Counted from the stretch's first letter, positions 26,715 to 36,193 are shown. The stretch is 64,000 nt of DNA from Akkermansiaceae bacterium UBA5689 (GCA_002420305.1 DIHT01000133.1:1-64000); one strand, 5' to 3'. The notes: generated by a model not told the origin, from the letters alone. Program-made: numbers and translations.

Positions 26715-29264
26715 TCAGTTTGCCACGATATTCACCAGGCGGCCGGGAACAACGATGACCTTCCGGACGGTCAGGCCCTCTATGAGCCCCGCAATTTTGG
26801 AGTCTGCCAGCGCAGAGGATTCCAATTCCTCATTCGAAGCCGCGGCATCCACTTGTATCCGGGACCGGACTTTTCCGTTTACCTGGACAACCATTTCGAT
26901 CTCATTTTCCACCAGCAGGGACTCGTCGTAGTCAGGCCAATCTGCCTCGAGACAGGAGCCCCCATACTCCAGCTGCTCCCAAAGTTCCTCGGTGAGGTGA
27001 GGGGCAAAAGGATTGAGCAAGATAAGGAAGGAGCGGAAAAGCTCGTGAGGGACTTCGTTCCCGGCAGTGAAAGCGTTAATGCATTCCATCATCTGGGAAA
27101 TGGCGGTGTTAAACCGAAGTTTCTCGATGTCCTCCCCAACTTTCTTGATCGTAGCGTGCATGATCTTGAGGAGGGCGGGTTCCCCGGGATTGTCGCCGAG
27201 TTTGTCTCCATGGGCCCACTCGCCTTCCTGAGTGATGACCATGGCGACTCGCCAGACCTTGGCAAGGAAGCGCGAGACCCCCTCGACGCCCTGCGTATTC
27301 CAAGGCTTTACCTGCTCGAGCGGGCCCATGAACATCTCGTAGAGCCGGAATGCATCCGCGCCATACTCTGCTACCACGTCATCAGGATTAATGACGTTGC
27401 CGAGCGACTTGGACATCTTGCGGCCATCTTCTCCCATGATGAGGCCCTGATTCACGAGTTTCTGGAACGGCTCTGCAGTATTGAGATGCCCAAGGTCATT
27501 CAGGATCTTATGCCAGAAACGAGCGTAAAGCAGATGCAGCACGGCATGCTCAGTACCGCCAATGTAGAGGTCGACTCCTCCTGTATGGCCCGGGCCTCCA
27601 AGCCAGTAGTCTCTGGCCTCAGAAGAAATAAATCGCTCGCTATTCGTCGGGTCGCAGTAGCGCAGGTAATACCAGCATGACCCTGCCCACTGAGGCATGG
27701 TGTTTGTTTCGCGCCTCTTCCCATCGGAGACCTCGACCCAGTCGGTGGCTTTTGAGAGGAGAGGTTCGGGTTCTCCGGAGGGATTATAGTCTTCCAACTC
27801 TGGAGCGAGCAAAGGCAACTCACTTTCTGGCAGGGCTTCATGGTGGCCGTCCTTCCAGAGGATGGGGAAGGGCTCCCCCCAGTAGCGCTGGCGGGAGAAA
27901 AGCCAGTCGCGCAGCTTGTAGTTGGTCTGAGCCTCTCCATGATTGTGTTCCCCAAGCCACTCCTTGATTGTTCTTTTGGCTTCTGGGGTTGCCATTCCAT
28001 CGAGAAAGCCTGAGTTCACGGCGCTGCCATCGCCGGTGAACCCTTGCCAGGCCGTGTCGTCTGCAGGCTCAACCACCTGGACGACCGGCAGGTCAAATTT
28101 GGTCGCGAACTCGAGATCGCGGCTATCGTGGCCGGGCACTGCCATGATGGCACCGGTTCCATAACCCATCATGACATAATCAGCGATCCACACCGGAATG
28201 GGTTCGTTATTGACCGGGTTGACGGCAAAAGCTCCCGTGGCGACACCCGTCTTCTCCTTGTTGAGCTCTCCACGCTCCATCTCAGACTTAGTCGCGCACA
28301 GCCTCCGATAGGAGGTGACGGCGTCTCGTTGTGGGTCGGTGGTGATCTGGTCTACCAGAGGGTGCTCTGGGGCGAGGACCATGTAGGTGGCGCCGAAAAG
28401 GGTGTCAGGCCTGGTGGTAAATACCTCGATCTCTGCGTCGTGAGTGGGTGCGAGGGGAAAAACGACGCGCGCGCCCTCGGACCGCCCGATCCAGTTACGC
28501 TGGAGCATCTTAATCCCTTCGGGCCAGTCGAGATCCTCCAGCTCGTCGATGAGCCGTTGCGCGTATGCAGTAATACGAAGCATCCACTGCTGGAGAGGAC
28601 GCCGCTCTACGGCGTGCCCCTTCTCTTCCCACTCCGAGACTTCCTCATTGGCGAGGACCGTTCCAAGGCTGGGGCACCAGTTCACGGGAGCCTCTGCGAC
28701 ATAGGCGAGTCGCACATTATCGATTTGTTCCTTGGTCCAGCCCTGCTCTTCCAGTTCGGATACGGGCCGGGCCCGTTGGGAAGAGGCATCGAAGTAGCTA
28801 TTGTAAATCTGCAGGAAGATCCATTGGGTCCAGCGTACGTATCCTGGATCCGTGGTATTTACCTCGCGATCCCAGTCGTAACAGAAGCCAAGCATCTTGA
28901 GCTGGCGCCGGAAGTTATTGATGTTGTTCTGTGTATTGATTCTTGGATGCTCTCCGGTCTTCCGGGCATGCTCTTCCGCGGGCAGGCCGAACGCGTCCCA
29001 CCCCATCGGGTGGAGAACGTTGAAGCCGTTCTTGCGCTTGTAGCGAGTGATGATGTCAGTGGCGGTATAGCCTTCAGGGTGGCCTACATGCAGTCCAGCT
29101 CCGCTCGGGTAGGGAAACATGTCGAGCGCATAGAATTTGGGTGCGGCGCTATCGAAGTCAGGGTCACCCGGTCCGGGCATATGGAACGTCTTATTCTCGT
29201 CCCAACGCTCCTGCCACTTTGCCTCGAAAGTATCGAATGGGTAAGGTTTACGTCGGTCGCTCAT
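26715..29264 (-). CDS. leuS: Leucine-tRNA ligase
   Basis: Cytoplasmic class I aminoacyl-tRNA synthetase that charges tRNA-Leu. The start is ATG 29264 (MSDRRKPYPF); an upstream in-frame start at 29324 adds 20 residues that do not look like the family. The length of 849 residues is normal. The HIGH-type motif reads HVGHPEG near the N-terminus. The editing (CP1) domain has TTRPDTLFG, the tRNA-synthetase core has the KMSKS motif (KMSKSLGN), and the C-terminal tail reads VQVNGKVRSRI as expected. All landmarks are intact and the gene should be essential. A parvulin gene follows. Confidence 0.97.
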   Translation of the reverse strand: MSDRRKPYPFDTFEAKWQERWDENKTFHMPGPGDPDFDSAAPKFYALDMFPYPSGAGLHVGHPEGYTATDIITRYKRKNGFNVLHPMGWDAFGLPAEEHARKTGEHPRINTQNNINNFRRQLKMLGFCYDWDREVNTTDPGYVRWTQWIFLQIYNSYFDASSQRARPVSELEEQGWTKEQIDNVRLAYVAEAPVNWCPSLGTVLANEEVSEWEEKGHAVERRPLQQWMLRITAYAQRLIDELEDLDWPEGIKMLQRNWIGRSEGARVVFPLAPTHDAEIEVFTTRPDTLFGATYMVLAPEHPLVDQITTDPQRDAVTSYRRLCATKSEMERGELNKEKTGVATGAFAVNPVNNEPIPVWIADYVMMGYGTGAIMAVPGHDSRDLEFATKFDLPVVQVVEPADDTAWQGFTGDGSAVNSGFLDGMATPEAKRTIKEWLGEHNHGEAQTNYKLRDWLFSRQRYWGEPFPILWKDGHHEALPESELPLLAPELEDYNPSGEPEPLLSKATDWVEVSDGKRRETNTMPQWAGSCWYYLRYCDPTNSERFISSEARDYWLGGPGHTGGVDLYIGGTEHAVLHLLYARFWHKILNDLGHLNTAEPFQKLVNQGLIMGEDGRKMSKSLGNVINPDDVVAEYGADAFRLYEMFMGPLEQVKPWNTQGVEGVSRFLAKVWRVAMVITQEGEWAHGDKLGDNPGEPALLKIMHATIKKVGEDIEKLRFNTAISQMMECINAFTAGNEVPHELFRSFLILLNPFAPHLTEELWEQLEYGGSCLEADWPDYDESLLVENEIEMVVQVNGKVRSRIQVDAAASNEELESSALADSKIAGLIEGLTVRKVIVVPGRLVNIVAN

Positions 29265-29367
29265 GGTGGGTTCTTTGGTCCTGAAACGGGGCGGGAAGGT
29301 GGCAGATAAGCCGTAGCAGGGCAAGCGCCCTGCGTCAGGGTTACGGTGGCAGTTGGCGGAGAGCCCG

Positions 29368-30621
29368 CTATTCGATCGAATTGTAAATCAGTGGCTTGAG
29401 AGCATCCTCGAGAAGGAAGTCGAAGGGGAAGGTTTGCTCCATGGTGACTACGACGAGCTGATCAGCCGGCGAAATCCAGAAGTGGGTGCTCAACATGCCC
29501 CCCCAGCCGTATTCGCCGATGCGCCCTGCCTTGTTCCAATCTTTTTGGTCAACCTTCACTGAGAAGCCGAGGCCAAATCCCGTGCCGTGTCTCAAGTTCC
29601 CTGGGAACCTTATAGGCATCGCCGATGCAGGAAGGTGATTCCGGGTCATATTCTCCACGGTCTTCTTCTTGAGGAGCCTGTGCCCGTGCAGCTCCCCGCC
29701 ATTTGCCATCATCTGCAGGAAGCGGGTATAGTCACGGATTGTCGAAGCGAGGCCCCCACCCCCCGAAAACATTCTGGTCTTGGCGCTGTAAGTAAACAGA
29801 TCCGTGGTCCTTCTTTTTAATGCCCCTTTTTTGTTGGAGTCGTAAGCCACAGCTAGTCGTGTTCTTTTGTCCTCCGGGATCACGAAGCCCGTGTCGACCA
29901 TTCCCAGTGGAGTAAAAATCTGAGACTGAAAGAATTGGTCGAGAGTCAGGCCTGAAACTCGCTCCACTACAGCGCCCAGAAGGTCCGTCGAAATTCCGTA
30001 AAGCCAACTCTCGCCGGGGTCAAAGGCCATCGGGATGAGCGCGGCCTGCCTATAAAACCTGGAAAGTGGGACTGTCTCGAGGAGGGAGCCGTTCTCCCGA
30101 TGCGCCTCGTCTATCGGCTGAATTCCGATATTTCCGTAGGAATATCCCGAAGTATGACACAAGAGGTCTTTGACGGTGGCAGGGGTTTTCGGGATCCTCG
30201 CCTTACCATCTTTCCAGACCTTGGCGTTTTTAAACTCAGGCAGGTATTTGGAGACGGCGTCCTCGATGCGAAGTTCACCTCGCTCAACGAGCATCATTGC
30301 GGCAACCGAAGTCACAGCTTTTGTCATGGAATAGATACGAAAGATGGTGTCTGCCTCCATGGGTTTTTTGTTTTCGATGTCGCGGAGGCCAAACGTCTCC
30401 GAGTAGACAATTTTTCCTCTCCGGGTAACCATCACGGAGGCTCCGGCAATGTGCTTCTCGCGAATCAGAGACTGAACTTTGTCTCCAACCGACTGGAGCT
30501 TTTCCGAGGACATACCTACCGCGGCAGGGTCAGCGACGGGCAGTTCTTGGGGAGTGGGCTTTCTCGCCGTGGAGAGTCCGGGAATAAGAATCAGGAACAA
30601 GATGACCGCATATAGCTTCAT
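29368..30621 (-). CDS. Secreted serine hydrolase, class C beta-lactamase fold
   Basis: Exported hydrolase of the beta-lactamase/transpeptidase superfamily (EstB/AmpC-like), 417 residues. The start is ATG 30621, giving the signal peptide MKLYAVILFLILIPGLSTA; an upstream in-frame start at 30657 adds 12 residues before it. The SxxK motif is SMTK (in FRIYSMTKAVTS), and the family segment GGGGLASTIRDYTRF is present. The second motif is YGIS rather than the classical YSN/YAN. Family members are esterases, D-aminopeptidases or peptidoglycan hydrolases rather than drug resistance enzymes. It lies upstream of leuS on the same strand, about 100 bases away. Confidence 0.87.
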   Translation of the reverse strand: MKLYAVILFLILIPGLSTARKPTPQELPVADPAAVGMSSEKLQSVGDKVQSLIREKHIAGASVMVTRRGKIVYSETFGLRDIENKKPMEADTIFRIYSMTKAVTSVAAMMLVERGELRIEDAVSKYLPEFKNAKVWKDGKARIPKTPATVKDLLCHTSGYSYGNIGIQPIDEAHRENGSLLETVPLSRFYRQAALIPMAFDPGESWLYGISTDLLGAVVERVSGLTLDQFFQSQIFTPLGMVDTGFVIPEDKRTRLAVAYDSNKKGALKRRTTDLFTYSAKTRMFSGGGGLASTIRDYTRFLQMMANGGELHGHRLLKKKTVENMTRNHLPASAMPIRFPGNLRHGTGFGLGFSVKVDQKDWNKAGRIGEYGWGGMLSTHFWISPADQLVVVTMEQTFPFDFLLEDALKPLIYNSIE

Positions 30622-30689
30622 GTGGGTGTTTGTCTCTGATCTTACGGAGGAAGGCAAGTGGCCTCCCCTCGGCTCATTTACAAGGGGCG

Positions 30690-30732
30690 GAAAACAGAAC
30701 CCCGCCGCGGTAGCACCGAAACCACGGCGGGG
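30690..30732 (-). terminator. Rho-independent terminator (minus strand)
   Basis: CCCCGCCGTGGT pairs with ACCGCGGCGGGG (one G-U) around a short loop, followed on the minus strand by TTCTGTTTT. It stops transcription before the hydrolase gene starting at 30621, yet no minus-strand gene is known upstream. Confidence 0.6.
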
Positions 30733-30850
30733 CCTCTCTCGCTCTTCTCCGAAGAGAAGGAGCGAAGAATCTGTTACTCGTTGACCGGGAGGCCGGGAAG
30801 GCCTGAACCGGGCGATGAATCCTTAGCTGGGGAAAATCTGTAGCAAGATA
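30690..30850 (-). ncRNA. Candidate structured RNA ending in a terminator
   Basis: On the minus strand three hairpins follow one another. The first is a two-part stem CCGG/GGCC (about 30785-30811). The second, at 30741-30763, has CTTCTC/GAGAAG closed by a C(UUCG)G tetraloop and extended by GCT/AGC past one bulge. The third, at 30700-30732, is a 12-bp GC-rich stem followed by a T-rich tract. The UUCG cap and a G-U pair in the last stem exist only on the minus strand; plus-strand RNA would have CGAA and a C-A mismatch. I see no open reading frame of note and no match to SRP, 6S, tmRNA or RNase P motifs. The 5' end is unknown. The gap 30622-31052 holds nothing else I can support. Confidence 0.4.
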
Positions 30851-31052
30851 TATTGAGAAGGGAGGGGGTTACTCGCCAGAGAATTTCTTATTTTTTTCTT
30901 AGTAAGCGCCTTAATATCTGTAGGTCACAAGCAGGTCCCATTCTGGTCCCGGGTTAAGAGCGCTGAGAGAGCGATCCCTCTCGAAACGGCGCGGAGGTTA
31001 GATGGCCGGTTTTCGCACTTTATTGAGTGGAGCTGTTGAGGAGGATGAAGGA

Positions 31053-31676
31053 ATGATCCCATTGCTGGTCGCGACACGGAATATACATAAAACCGAAGAA
31101 ATAGCATCAATACTGGGGGAGGGATATCAAGTATCTGACCTTACAACGCTTCCGGGTGCTCCCGATGTTGAGGAGACGGGATCCACCTTTCTTGAGAATG
31201 CGGGGCTCAAGGCTGTTGCTATCAGTAGCGTGACTGGGTCATTAGTCCTGGCGGATGACTCGGGCCTTGAGGTTGATGCGCTTGAGGGAAGGCCGGGTGT
31301 CTACTCGGCTCGTTATGCCGGACTGGAGGCGAAAGACTCTGACAATAATATGAAGCTGCTCTCGGAGCTCGAGGGCGTGGGAGAGAACAGAAGAACCGCA
31401 AGGTTTCGTTGTGTCATGGTGCTGGCTGAGGCTGGGGAAATTCTGGAAGATTTCTCGGGCAGTGTGGAGGGGCGGATTCTGGAAAAGCCGCGAGGCGATG
31501 CCGGGTTTGGGTATGATCCTCTTTTCGTTCCTGGCGGCGAACGCAAATCGTTTGCAGAGTTGGGCCCGGATATTAAGAATGGCTTGAGCCATCGGGCCCG
31601 GGCGATGGAGGAGGTGTCGGTCTGGCTTTGGCACCGCCATGGCGGTATCCCCGGGGCTTCCCTGGATAAGGCGTGA
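31053..31676 (+). CDS. rdgB: Non-canonical purine NTP pyrophosphatase (RdgB/HAM1)
   Basis: Cytoplasmic house-cleaning enzyme that hydrolyses dITP, XTP and ITP to monophosphates. The start is ATG 31053 with a GAAGGA ribosome binding site close by; an in-frame ATG at 31002 adds 17 unlikely residues. The 207-residue length is standard. The family motifs are N-terminal LLVATRNxHK (T-R-N-x-H-K), LADDSGLEVDAL in the middle, GDAGFGYDPLF and SHRARAME near the end. All are present in order. The C-terminus overlaps the in-frame extension of the next gene. Confidence 0.95.
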   Translation: MIPLLVATRNIHKTEEIASILGEGYQVSDLTTLPGAPDVEETGSTFLENAGLKAVAISSVTGSLVLADDSGLEVDALEGRPGVYSARYAGLEAKDSDNNMKLLSELEGVGENRRTARFRCVMVLAEAGEILEDFSGSVEGRILEKPRGDAGFGYDPLFVPGGERKSFAELGPDIKNGLSHRARAMEEVSVWLWHRHGGIPGASLDKA

Positions 31677-31755
31677 GGGAGCCCATGAAACATGCGAAGT
31701 AGATCGACGCTTTTTCCCACAGCTGTTACCATGGGCAAAAATTCACAGTGGTGAG

Positions 31756-32253
31756 ATGAGATGGAGCCCCATTCTTTTGGCCGCCACCTTCGTGGCATTA
31801 GCCTCTTCGTGTGCCCGTCATGAGGGTAGCTACCGTCCCCACTCCGCCACCGCCATTGTGGTCAATGGCAGGGCGAGTGTGCCCCGGGGGGCCCCGCTCG
31901 CAGTGAAGCGGGCGATTACAGCAGCGAACCGCATTCAGGGAATGCCCTACAAATGGGGCGGAGGCCACGCGCGGCTTAATGATTGGGGCTATGACTGCTC
32001 GGGTGCGACGTCCTATGTCCTTCGAAATGCCGGGTTGATTCAGGGCCAAATGCCTTCAAGAGGCTTTCTCCGGTATGGGCGTCGAGGCCATGGAGACTGG
32101 ATTACAGTATGCGCCCTGAATGGGCATGTCTTTCTGCTCATTGCCGGGTTACGTTCTGATACTCAGGGAGCCTACCGTCAGGATGGCCCTCGCTGGCGGC
32201 CCTATCCCCGTTCGACGAGGGGCTATGTCCTAAGGCATCCGGTGGGTCTCTAA
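31756..32253 (+). CDS. NlpC/P60-type lipoprotein
   Basis: A 165-residue predicted lipoprotein hydrolase. ATG 31756 starts a lipoprotein signal with lipobox LASSC; an in-frame upstream start at 31639 would bury it. The NlpC/P60-like core has GMPYKWGGGH, the catalytic DCSG Cys and GHVFLLIAG with the His. Family members cut peptide bonds in peptidoglycan or are amidase relatives. The spacing is compact, and the third polar residue is not obvious. It follows rdgB by 79 bases and converges with the HAD gene. Confidence 0.78.
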   Translation: MRWSPILLAATFVALASSCARHEGSYRPHSATAIVVNGRASVPRGAPLAVKRAITAANRIQGMPYKWGGGHARLNDWGYDCSGATSYVLRNAGLIQGQMPSRGFLRYGRRGHGDWITVCALNGHVFLLIAGLRSDTQGAYRQDGPRWRPYPRSTRGYVLRHPVGL

Positions 32254-32270
32254 AAGGGAGCGGAGACTCG

Positions 32271-32945
32271 TCAATTTTCCTCAGCTTGTTGAATACGTTC
32301 GATGACCGCGGGTAGCTCCCGGGCGCTGCCAATGACATGGTCGGCAAGAGAGAAATCGCAACAGGAGGTGACACGATTGGGAATAGCGACATTGGCCATC
32401 CCGGCTGCCTTGGCCGCCTTGATCCCGTTGACCGAGTCCTCAATGACAAGACAGGACGCGGGGTCAATTCTCAGGCGTTGAGCGGCCTCGAGATAGAGGT
32501 CGGGGGCGGGCTTTATCCGAGGGGCATCATCGCGGCAGACGGTGATATCGAAGTGGTCCAGAAGGCCGATTTTGCTCAACCACCCATCGACCCAGCGATG
32601 CGATGAGCTGGAAACCACCCCCATTAAGAAACCGGATTTCCTGCCCCATTCCACAGCCTCAGGAATTCCAGTCATGGCCTGGGCTCCCTCCAGATTCTTT
32701 TCGATGGAAGCCTGACGGGCATCGTCGAGAGAAGACCATTCAATAGGAGCACCAGTCAGGCTTTCCAGGTGCGTTTTTGGAGACCAAGTCTCAAAGTCGG
32801 TTCCGATGCACTGGTTGAAGACTTCCAGAGGTAGTGCATGGCCGTGATCCTGAAATGTCTTGAGCCAAGCTTGGTAGATCGGCCATTCGGTGTCGACGAT
32901 CAGACCGTCGAAATCGTAGAGGAGGGCGCGAGGAATTGTTTGCAT
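32271..32945 (-). CDS. HAD hydrolase, beta-phosphoglucomutase-like
   Basis: A 225-residue HAD-superfamily phosphatase or mutase. The start is ATG 32945 (MQTIPRALLYDFDGLIVDTE); the in-frame extension to 33074 is not supported. Motif I is DFDGLIVDTE with the nucleophile Asp, motif II is VVSSSSH, and motif III/IV is LVIEDSVNGIKAAKAAGM. The helical cap is class C1. Relatives include beta-phosphoglucomutases, 2-deoxyglucose-6-phosphatases and pyrophosphatases, so the substrate is a small phosphorylated metabolite. The C-terminus converges on the NlpC/P60 gene with 17 bases between. Confidence 0.87.
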   Translation of the reverse strand: MQTIPRALLYDFDGLIVDTEWPIYQAWLKTFQDHGHALPLEVFNQCIGTDFETWSPKTHLESLTGAPIEWSSLDDARQASIEKNLEGAQAMTGIPEAVEWGRKSGFLMGVVSSSSHRWVDGWLSKIGLLDHFDITVCRDDAPRIKPAPDLYLEAAQRLRIDPASCLVIEDSVNGIKAAKAAGMANVAIPNRVTSCCDFSLADHVIGSARELPAVIERIQQAEEN

Positions 32946-33032
32946 CAAGAATAGGGTCAGATCAAGAGCTAGCGGAGGGAAGAGGGGGTATCTTTTCCTC
33001 GCCCCTTGGGAGCCGCGGGGGGAGAATGCCAT

Positions 33033-33881
33033 ATGCGCTCGATTCTGACCATTTCTCTTCTGGCCTGTAGCCATGCCGCGTTCAGTGCCCCAAAACCCGA
33101 AGTCCGGAAGCCCGATGAGGTTGTTGTCTACCGCAAGACCGAACAGGCCGAACTAGGAATCGAGATTTTCCGGCCGAAGGGGTGGAAAGCGGGAGATACT
33201 CGCTCCGCAGTGGTCTTTTTTTTCGGGGGAGGCTGGGTTGGGGGCTCTACCACCCAGTTTCATCCACAGGCTACGAGGCTGGCATCTCTTGGGGTAGTGG
33301 CCTACTGCGCAGATTACCGGGTCCAGAGTCGGCACAAAACGTCTCCTTTTGAGGCCGTAGCGGATGCCAAGGCCGCTATTCGTTGGATCTGGCGCAATGC
33401 GAAGAAGCAAGGTGTGAATCGGGATCGAATTGTTGCAGCTGGAGGGTCGGCAGGGGGACACCTTGCTGCCTGCTGTGGCTTGATTGCTGACCTCGATGAT
33501 GTTCGGGAGGGAGAGCCCGGCTTTATTCCGGCGGCAATGGCCCTTTTTAACCCCGTGATTGACACCTCGCGGAAAGGATACGGATACGCAAAGTTGAAAC
33601 AGCGTTACCGCGAACTCTCGCCGGTGGAGCACGTGCACCCCTTGGCTGCTCCCACCCTTGTGCAGGTGGGATCCGCAGATACCACAACGCCCCCCGCCGG
33701 ACATAAGCTTTTCAAAGCCCGGATGGATAAGAAAGGACGTTCCTGTAATCTGTTTGTCTCAGAGGGCCAGAAACACGGCTTCTTCAACCCACGGGGAGAC
33801 AACAGCCAATACTGGATGACGATGGGAAGAATGGAGGAATTCCTGCACAAGGAGGGACTGCTGACTGCTACTGGAAATTAG
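33033..33881 (+). CDS. Secreted alpha/beta hydrolase (esterase/lipase-like)
   Basis: An exported esterase of the hormone-sensitive-lipase/BD-FAE type, 282 residues. ATG 33033 with a GGGGGAGA box upstream starts a signal peptide ending around FSA; an in-frame TTG at 33006 is an alternative. The oxyanion region is FFGGGW, the nucleophile Ser is in AGGSAGGH, the acid in GSADTTTPP and the His in GQKHGFF. It likely deacylates plant or algal polysaccharides or oligosaccharides. Its convergent neighbour is a sulfatase, which fits algal glycan breakdown. Confidence 0.86.
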   Translation: MRSILTISLLACSHAAFSAPKPEVRKPDEVVVYRKTEQAELGIEIFRPKGWKAGDTRSAVVFFFGGGWVGGSTTQFHPQATRLASLGVVAYCADYRVQSRHKTSPFEAVADAKAAIRWIWRNAKKQGVNRDRIVAAGGSAGGHLAACCGLIADLDDVREGEPGFIPAAMALFNPVIDTSRKGYGYAKLKQRYRELSPVEHVHPLAAPTLVQVGSADTTTPPAGHKLFKARMDKKGRSCNLFVSEGQKHGFFNPRGDNSQYWMTMGRMEEFLHKEGLLTATGN

Positions 33882-33907
33882 CAGCTAGGCTGTCTGGAGC
33901 CGTGCAG

Positions 33908-35407
33908 TTAACGCCGTTTCGCTTCCGGGTAGCGGGCGAGTATTCCTTTCATCTTGGCAAGGATTCCCGGCCTTTCCTTTGCAAGGTTTAGCTGCTCCAC
34001 GGAGCTTTCTCCGTAATCGTAGAGTTCGAATTGGGCGGTCTTGGCTGGAGCCCCGGGCTTTTTCCATTCGACCATTCGATATCGCTCCGTCCTGATGGCC
34101 CTGCCTATGACTCCCCCCCGTCGTGGGTAGCAGTGGAAGGCATGGTCCCGCACTCGTAATTTGGGGTCCTTGAGAACCGGGAGGAGGCTTTTGCCGCTCA
34201 TCGGCTGGGGGACTTCTGGCTGGGGCAGGCCACTGAGTTCAGCAAGGGTCGGAAACAGGTCCACGCTTTCCGCCAATTGTCTGGTGGAGCCGCCTTTCGC
34301 CGTCACACCCGGTGCAACAACAACGAGGGGGATCCGGTTGGCTTGCTCGTAGTTCGTGTGCTTGGTCCAGATGCCAAGATCTCCAAGGTGGAAGCCATGG
34401 TCTCCCCAGAGCACGACGATGGTGTTGCTGTCGAGGCGAAGGCGATCGAGCTCCGTCATTACTTTTCCGATTTGTGCGTCCATATAGCTGACACTCGCGT
34501 AATAACCGTGAACGAGCTGGCGTTTCAGTTTTTCTGTGTAGTCCTCATTTTTTGGAGGAACTGGAGAATACATGGCAATTTCTCCAGCGCGTTTATGAGC
34601 GATTCCCGGGGAGCCCTTGGGATGGTCCGGAAAGGGAGAAAGGGGAAACTTGGAAGGATCGTGAAGGTCCCAGTATCTCTGTGGAGCACTGAAGGGGAGG
34701 TGGGGGCGGACAAAACCGACCGCCATGAAAAATGGACCCTTACGGGTCTTGGCAGCCCGAAGCCGCTTGATGGCCTCTGCCGCAACTCTTCCATCGGCAT
34801 AGTCCTCATCACGGGAATTTGTAGCTTCAAAAGCGGCGCCCCGCGGGAGAGAGCGAATCTGGTCGAGCTTCTGGTTGGTGAAGTAGGCTTCTTCCCGGGT
34901 GAGCTTTCCCCCTTCCGTACTGGCGGGGTCGAGATACTCGATCACCTTGTCGTGGAAATGCGGGACACTGAAGGATTCCGGGTCTCCTTCATTCCCGTGG
35001 CCGATATGAAAAATTTTACCCATCGATTCAGTGTGATAGCCATGTTGGGCAAAGAACTGGGGCATGGTAACGGCCTCTGGCATGGAGCGTCGCAGCTTAT
35101 GGCCGAGTCCATAGAGTCCAGTTGCGGTGGAATGGGCTCCCAGCATCAGGGTAAATCGGGATGGAGCGCAAACTGCCTGATTGCAGTAGGCGAGGTCGAA
35201 TCTCAGGCCTCGAGCGGCCAGTTGATCTAGATGGGGGGTCTTGGCGTATGGGTCGCCGTAGCAGCCCAAGGCAGGCTTCAAATCATCAACGAGAAGAAGG
35301 AGAATATTGGGATGGCCTGTGTGGGTGTCGTCCGCCCGGGCATTTGCCGGGTCCAGCATCAGTAGTGCAAGAGCGAGAGTAATTGAAATTCGGAAACGAG
35401 GTAGCAT
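33908..35407 (-). CDS. Sulfatase (iduronate-2-sulfatase-like)
   Basis: A 499-residue exported type I sulfatase. The signal peptide spans about residues 1-25. The formylglycine site is CAPSR at 80-84, the Cys form that needs a maturase, and metal ligands include Asp41/Asp42 in VDDLKPALGC. The domain order (N-terminal catalytic, RPHLPF loop, GDHGFHLG with metal ligands, C-terminal HAFHCYPRRG) resembles iduronate-2-sulfatases of marine Planctomycetes and Verrucomicrobia. The likely substrate is a sulfated polysaccharide. No sulfatase-maturating enzyme gene was found in this window. It converges with a secreted esterase and is 111 bases downstream of rpe. Confidence 0.92.
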   Translation of the reverse strand: MLPRFRISITLALALLMLDPANARADDTHTGHPNILLLLVDDLKPALGCYGDPYAKTPHLDQLAARGLRFDLAYCNQAVCAPSRFTLMLGAHSTATGLYGLGHKLRRSMPEAVTMPQFFAQHGYHTESMGKIFHIGHGNEGDPESFSVPHFHDKVIEYLDPASTEGGKLTREEAYFTNQKLDQIRSLPRGAAFEATNSRDEDYADGRVAAEAIKRLRAAKTRKGPFFMAVGFVRPHLPFSAPQRYWDLHDPSKFPLSPFPDHPKGSPGIAHKRAGEIAMYSPVPPKNEDYTEKLKRQLVHGYYASVSYMDAQIGKVMTELDRLRLDSNTIVVLWGDHGFHLGDLGIWTKHTNYEQANRIPLVVVAPGVTAKGGSTRQLAESVDLFPTLAELSGLPQPEVPQPMSGKSLLPVLKDPKLRVRDHAFHCYPRRGGVIGRAIRTERYRMVEWKKPGAPAKTAQFELYDYGESSVEQLNLAKERPGILAKMKGILARYPEAKRR

Positions 35408-35518
35408 GGATTGAATTTAGCGGGGGGTACAAGGCTCCCACCAGCAAAAGTCACTTCGGCCGCTATTGCGGATTCGTGGTGGTCTTGCGGGGGGCTTTCC
35501 GTGAGAGAGGCGAAGGTG

Positions 35519-36193
35519 TCAGGCTTCCCGGATGGCACGGATCGCGCTGCCGATGTCAGGAGCCTTGAATGTCGAGGAGCCTGCTACCAGGACGTTTGCT
35601 CCCGCGGCGGTAGCCGCTGGGGCGGTCTGTGGATCGATCCCGCCATCGACCTCAATATGAAAAGAGAGGGAATGCTTGTCCCTGATCTGGACCGCCTTTT
35701 CCACCTTGGGCAGGACTTCTGGCATGAATGCCTGTCCCCCGAACCCGGGGACGACAGTCATGACCAGAAGTAAGTCGACCTGATCAAGATAAGGTTCCAC
35801 TACTTCCAGAGGGGTGGCCGGGTTCAGAGCGATACCGGTCTTGCACCCTCCATCGCGGATTATCTCCAAGGTGCGAGCGACCTCGTGGCTAGCCTCCGGC
35901 TCGGCGTGAACGGAGATGAGGTCCGCCCCCGCTTCGAGAAACCTTGGGATGTAATGGTCAGGCTTCTCGATCATCAGATGGACATCGAGGAAAATGTCAT
36001 TGGTTGCGTGAATTGCTTCCACCATTGCAGGTCCAAAGGAGATGTTCTCAACGAAATGCCCGTCCATGACGTCGAGGTGCAGCCAGTCTGCCCCAGCGGT
36101 AATCGCCCTCGAACATTCTTCCGCAATACGGGAAAAGTCTGCAGCCAAGACGGAGGGCGCGACGATCCGGTCGGCGTTGCTCCAGTTTTTCAC
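35519..36193 (-). CDS. rpe: Ribulose-phosphate 3-epimerase
   Basis: Cytoplasmic TIM-barrel enzyme of the pentose phosphate pathway that interconverts D-ribulose 5-phosphate and D-xylulose 5-phosphate. Length (224) and motifs are standard: APSVLAADF near the start, HLDVMDGHFVENISFG with metal-binding His and Asp, DVHLM, and VDGGIDPQTAP near the C-terminus. The start is GTG at 36193. It is divergent from tadA with a 130-base shared upstream region and lies upstream of the sulfatase gene. Confidence 0.95.
   Translation of the reverse strand: MKNWSNADRIVAPSVLAADFSRIAEECSRAITAGADWLHLDVMDGHFVENISFGPAMVEAIHATNDIFLDVHLMIEKPDHYIPRFLEAGADLISVHAEPEASHEVARTLEIIRDGGCKTGIALNPATPLEVVEPYLDQVDLLLVMTVVPGFGGQAFMPEVLPKVEKAVQIRDKHSLSFHIEVDGGIDPQTAPAATAAGANVLVAGSSTFKAPDIGSAIRAIREA

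Noticed and set aside
28044..29309. 421-residue open frame on the plus strand opposite leuS
   Set aside because: It lies wholly antisense to leuS, which has all its synthetase motifs. The frame has no recognisable domain, so it is a shadow.
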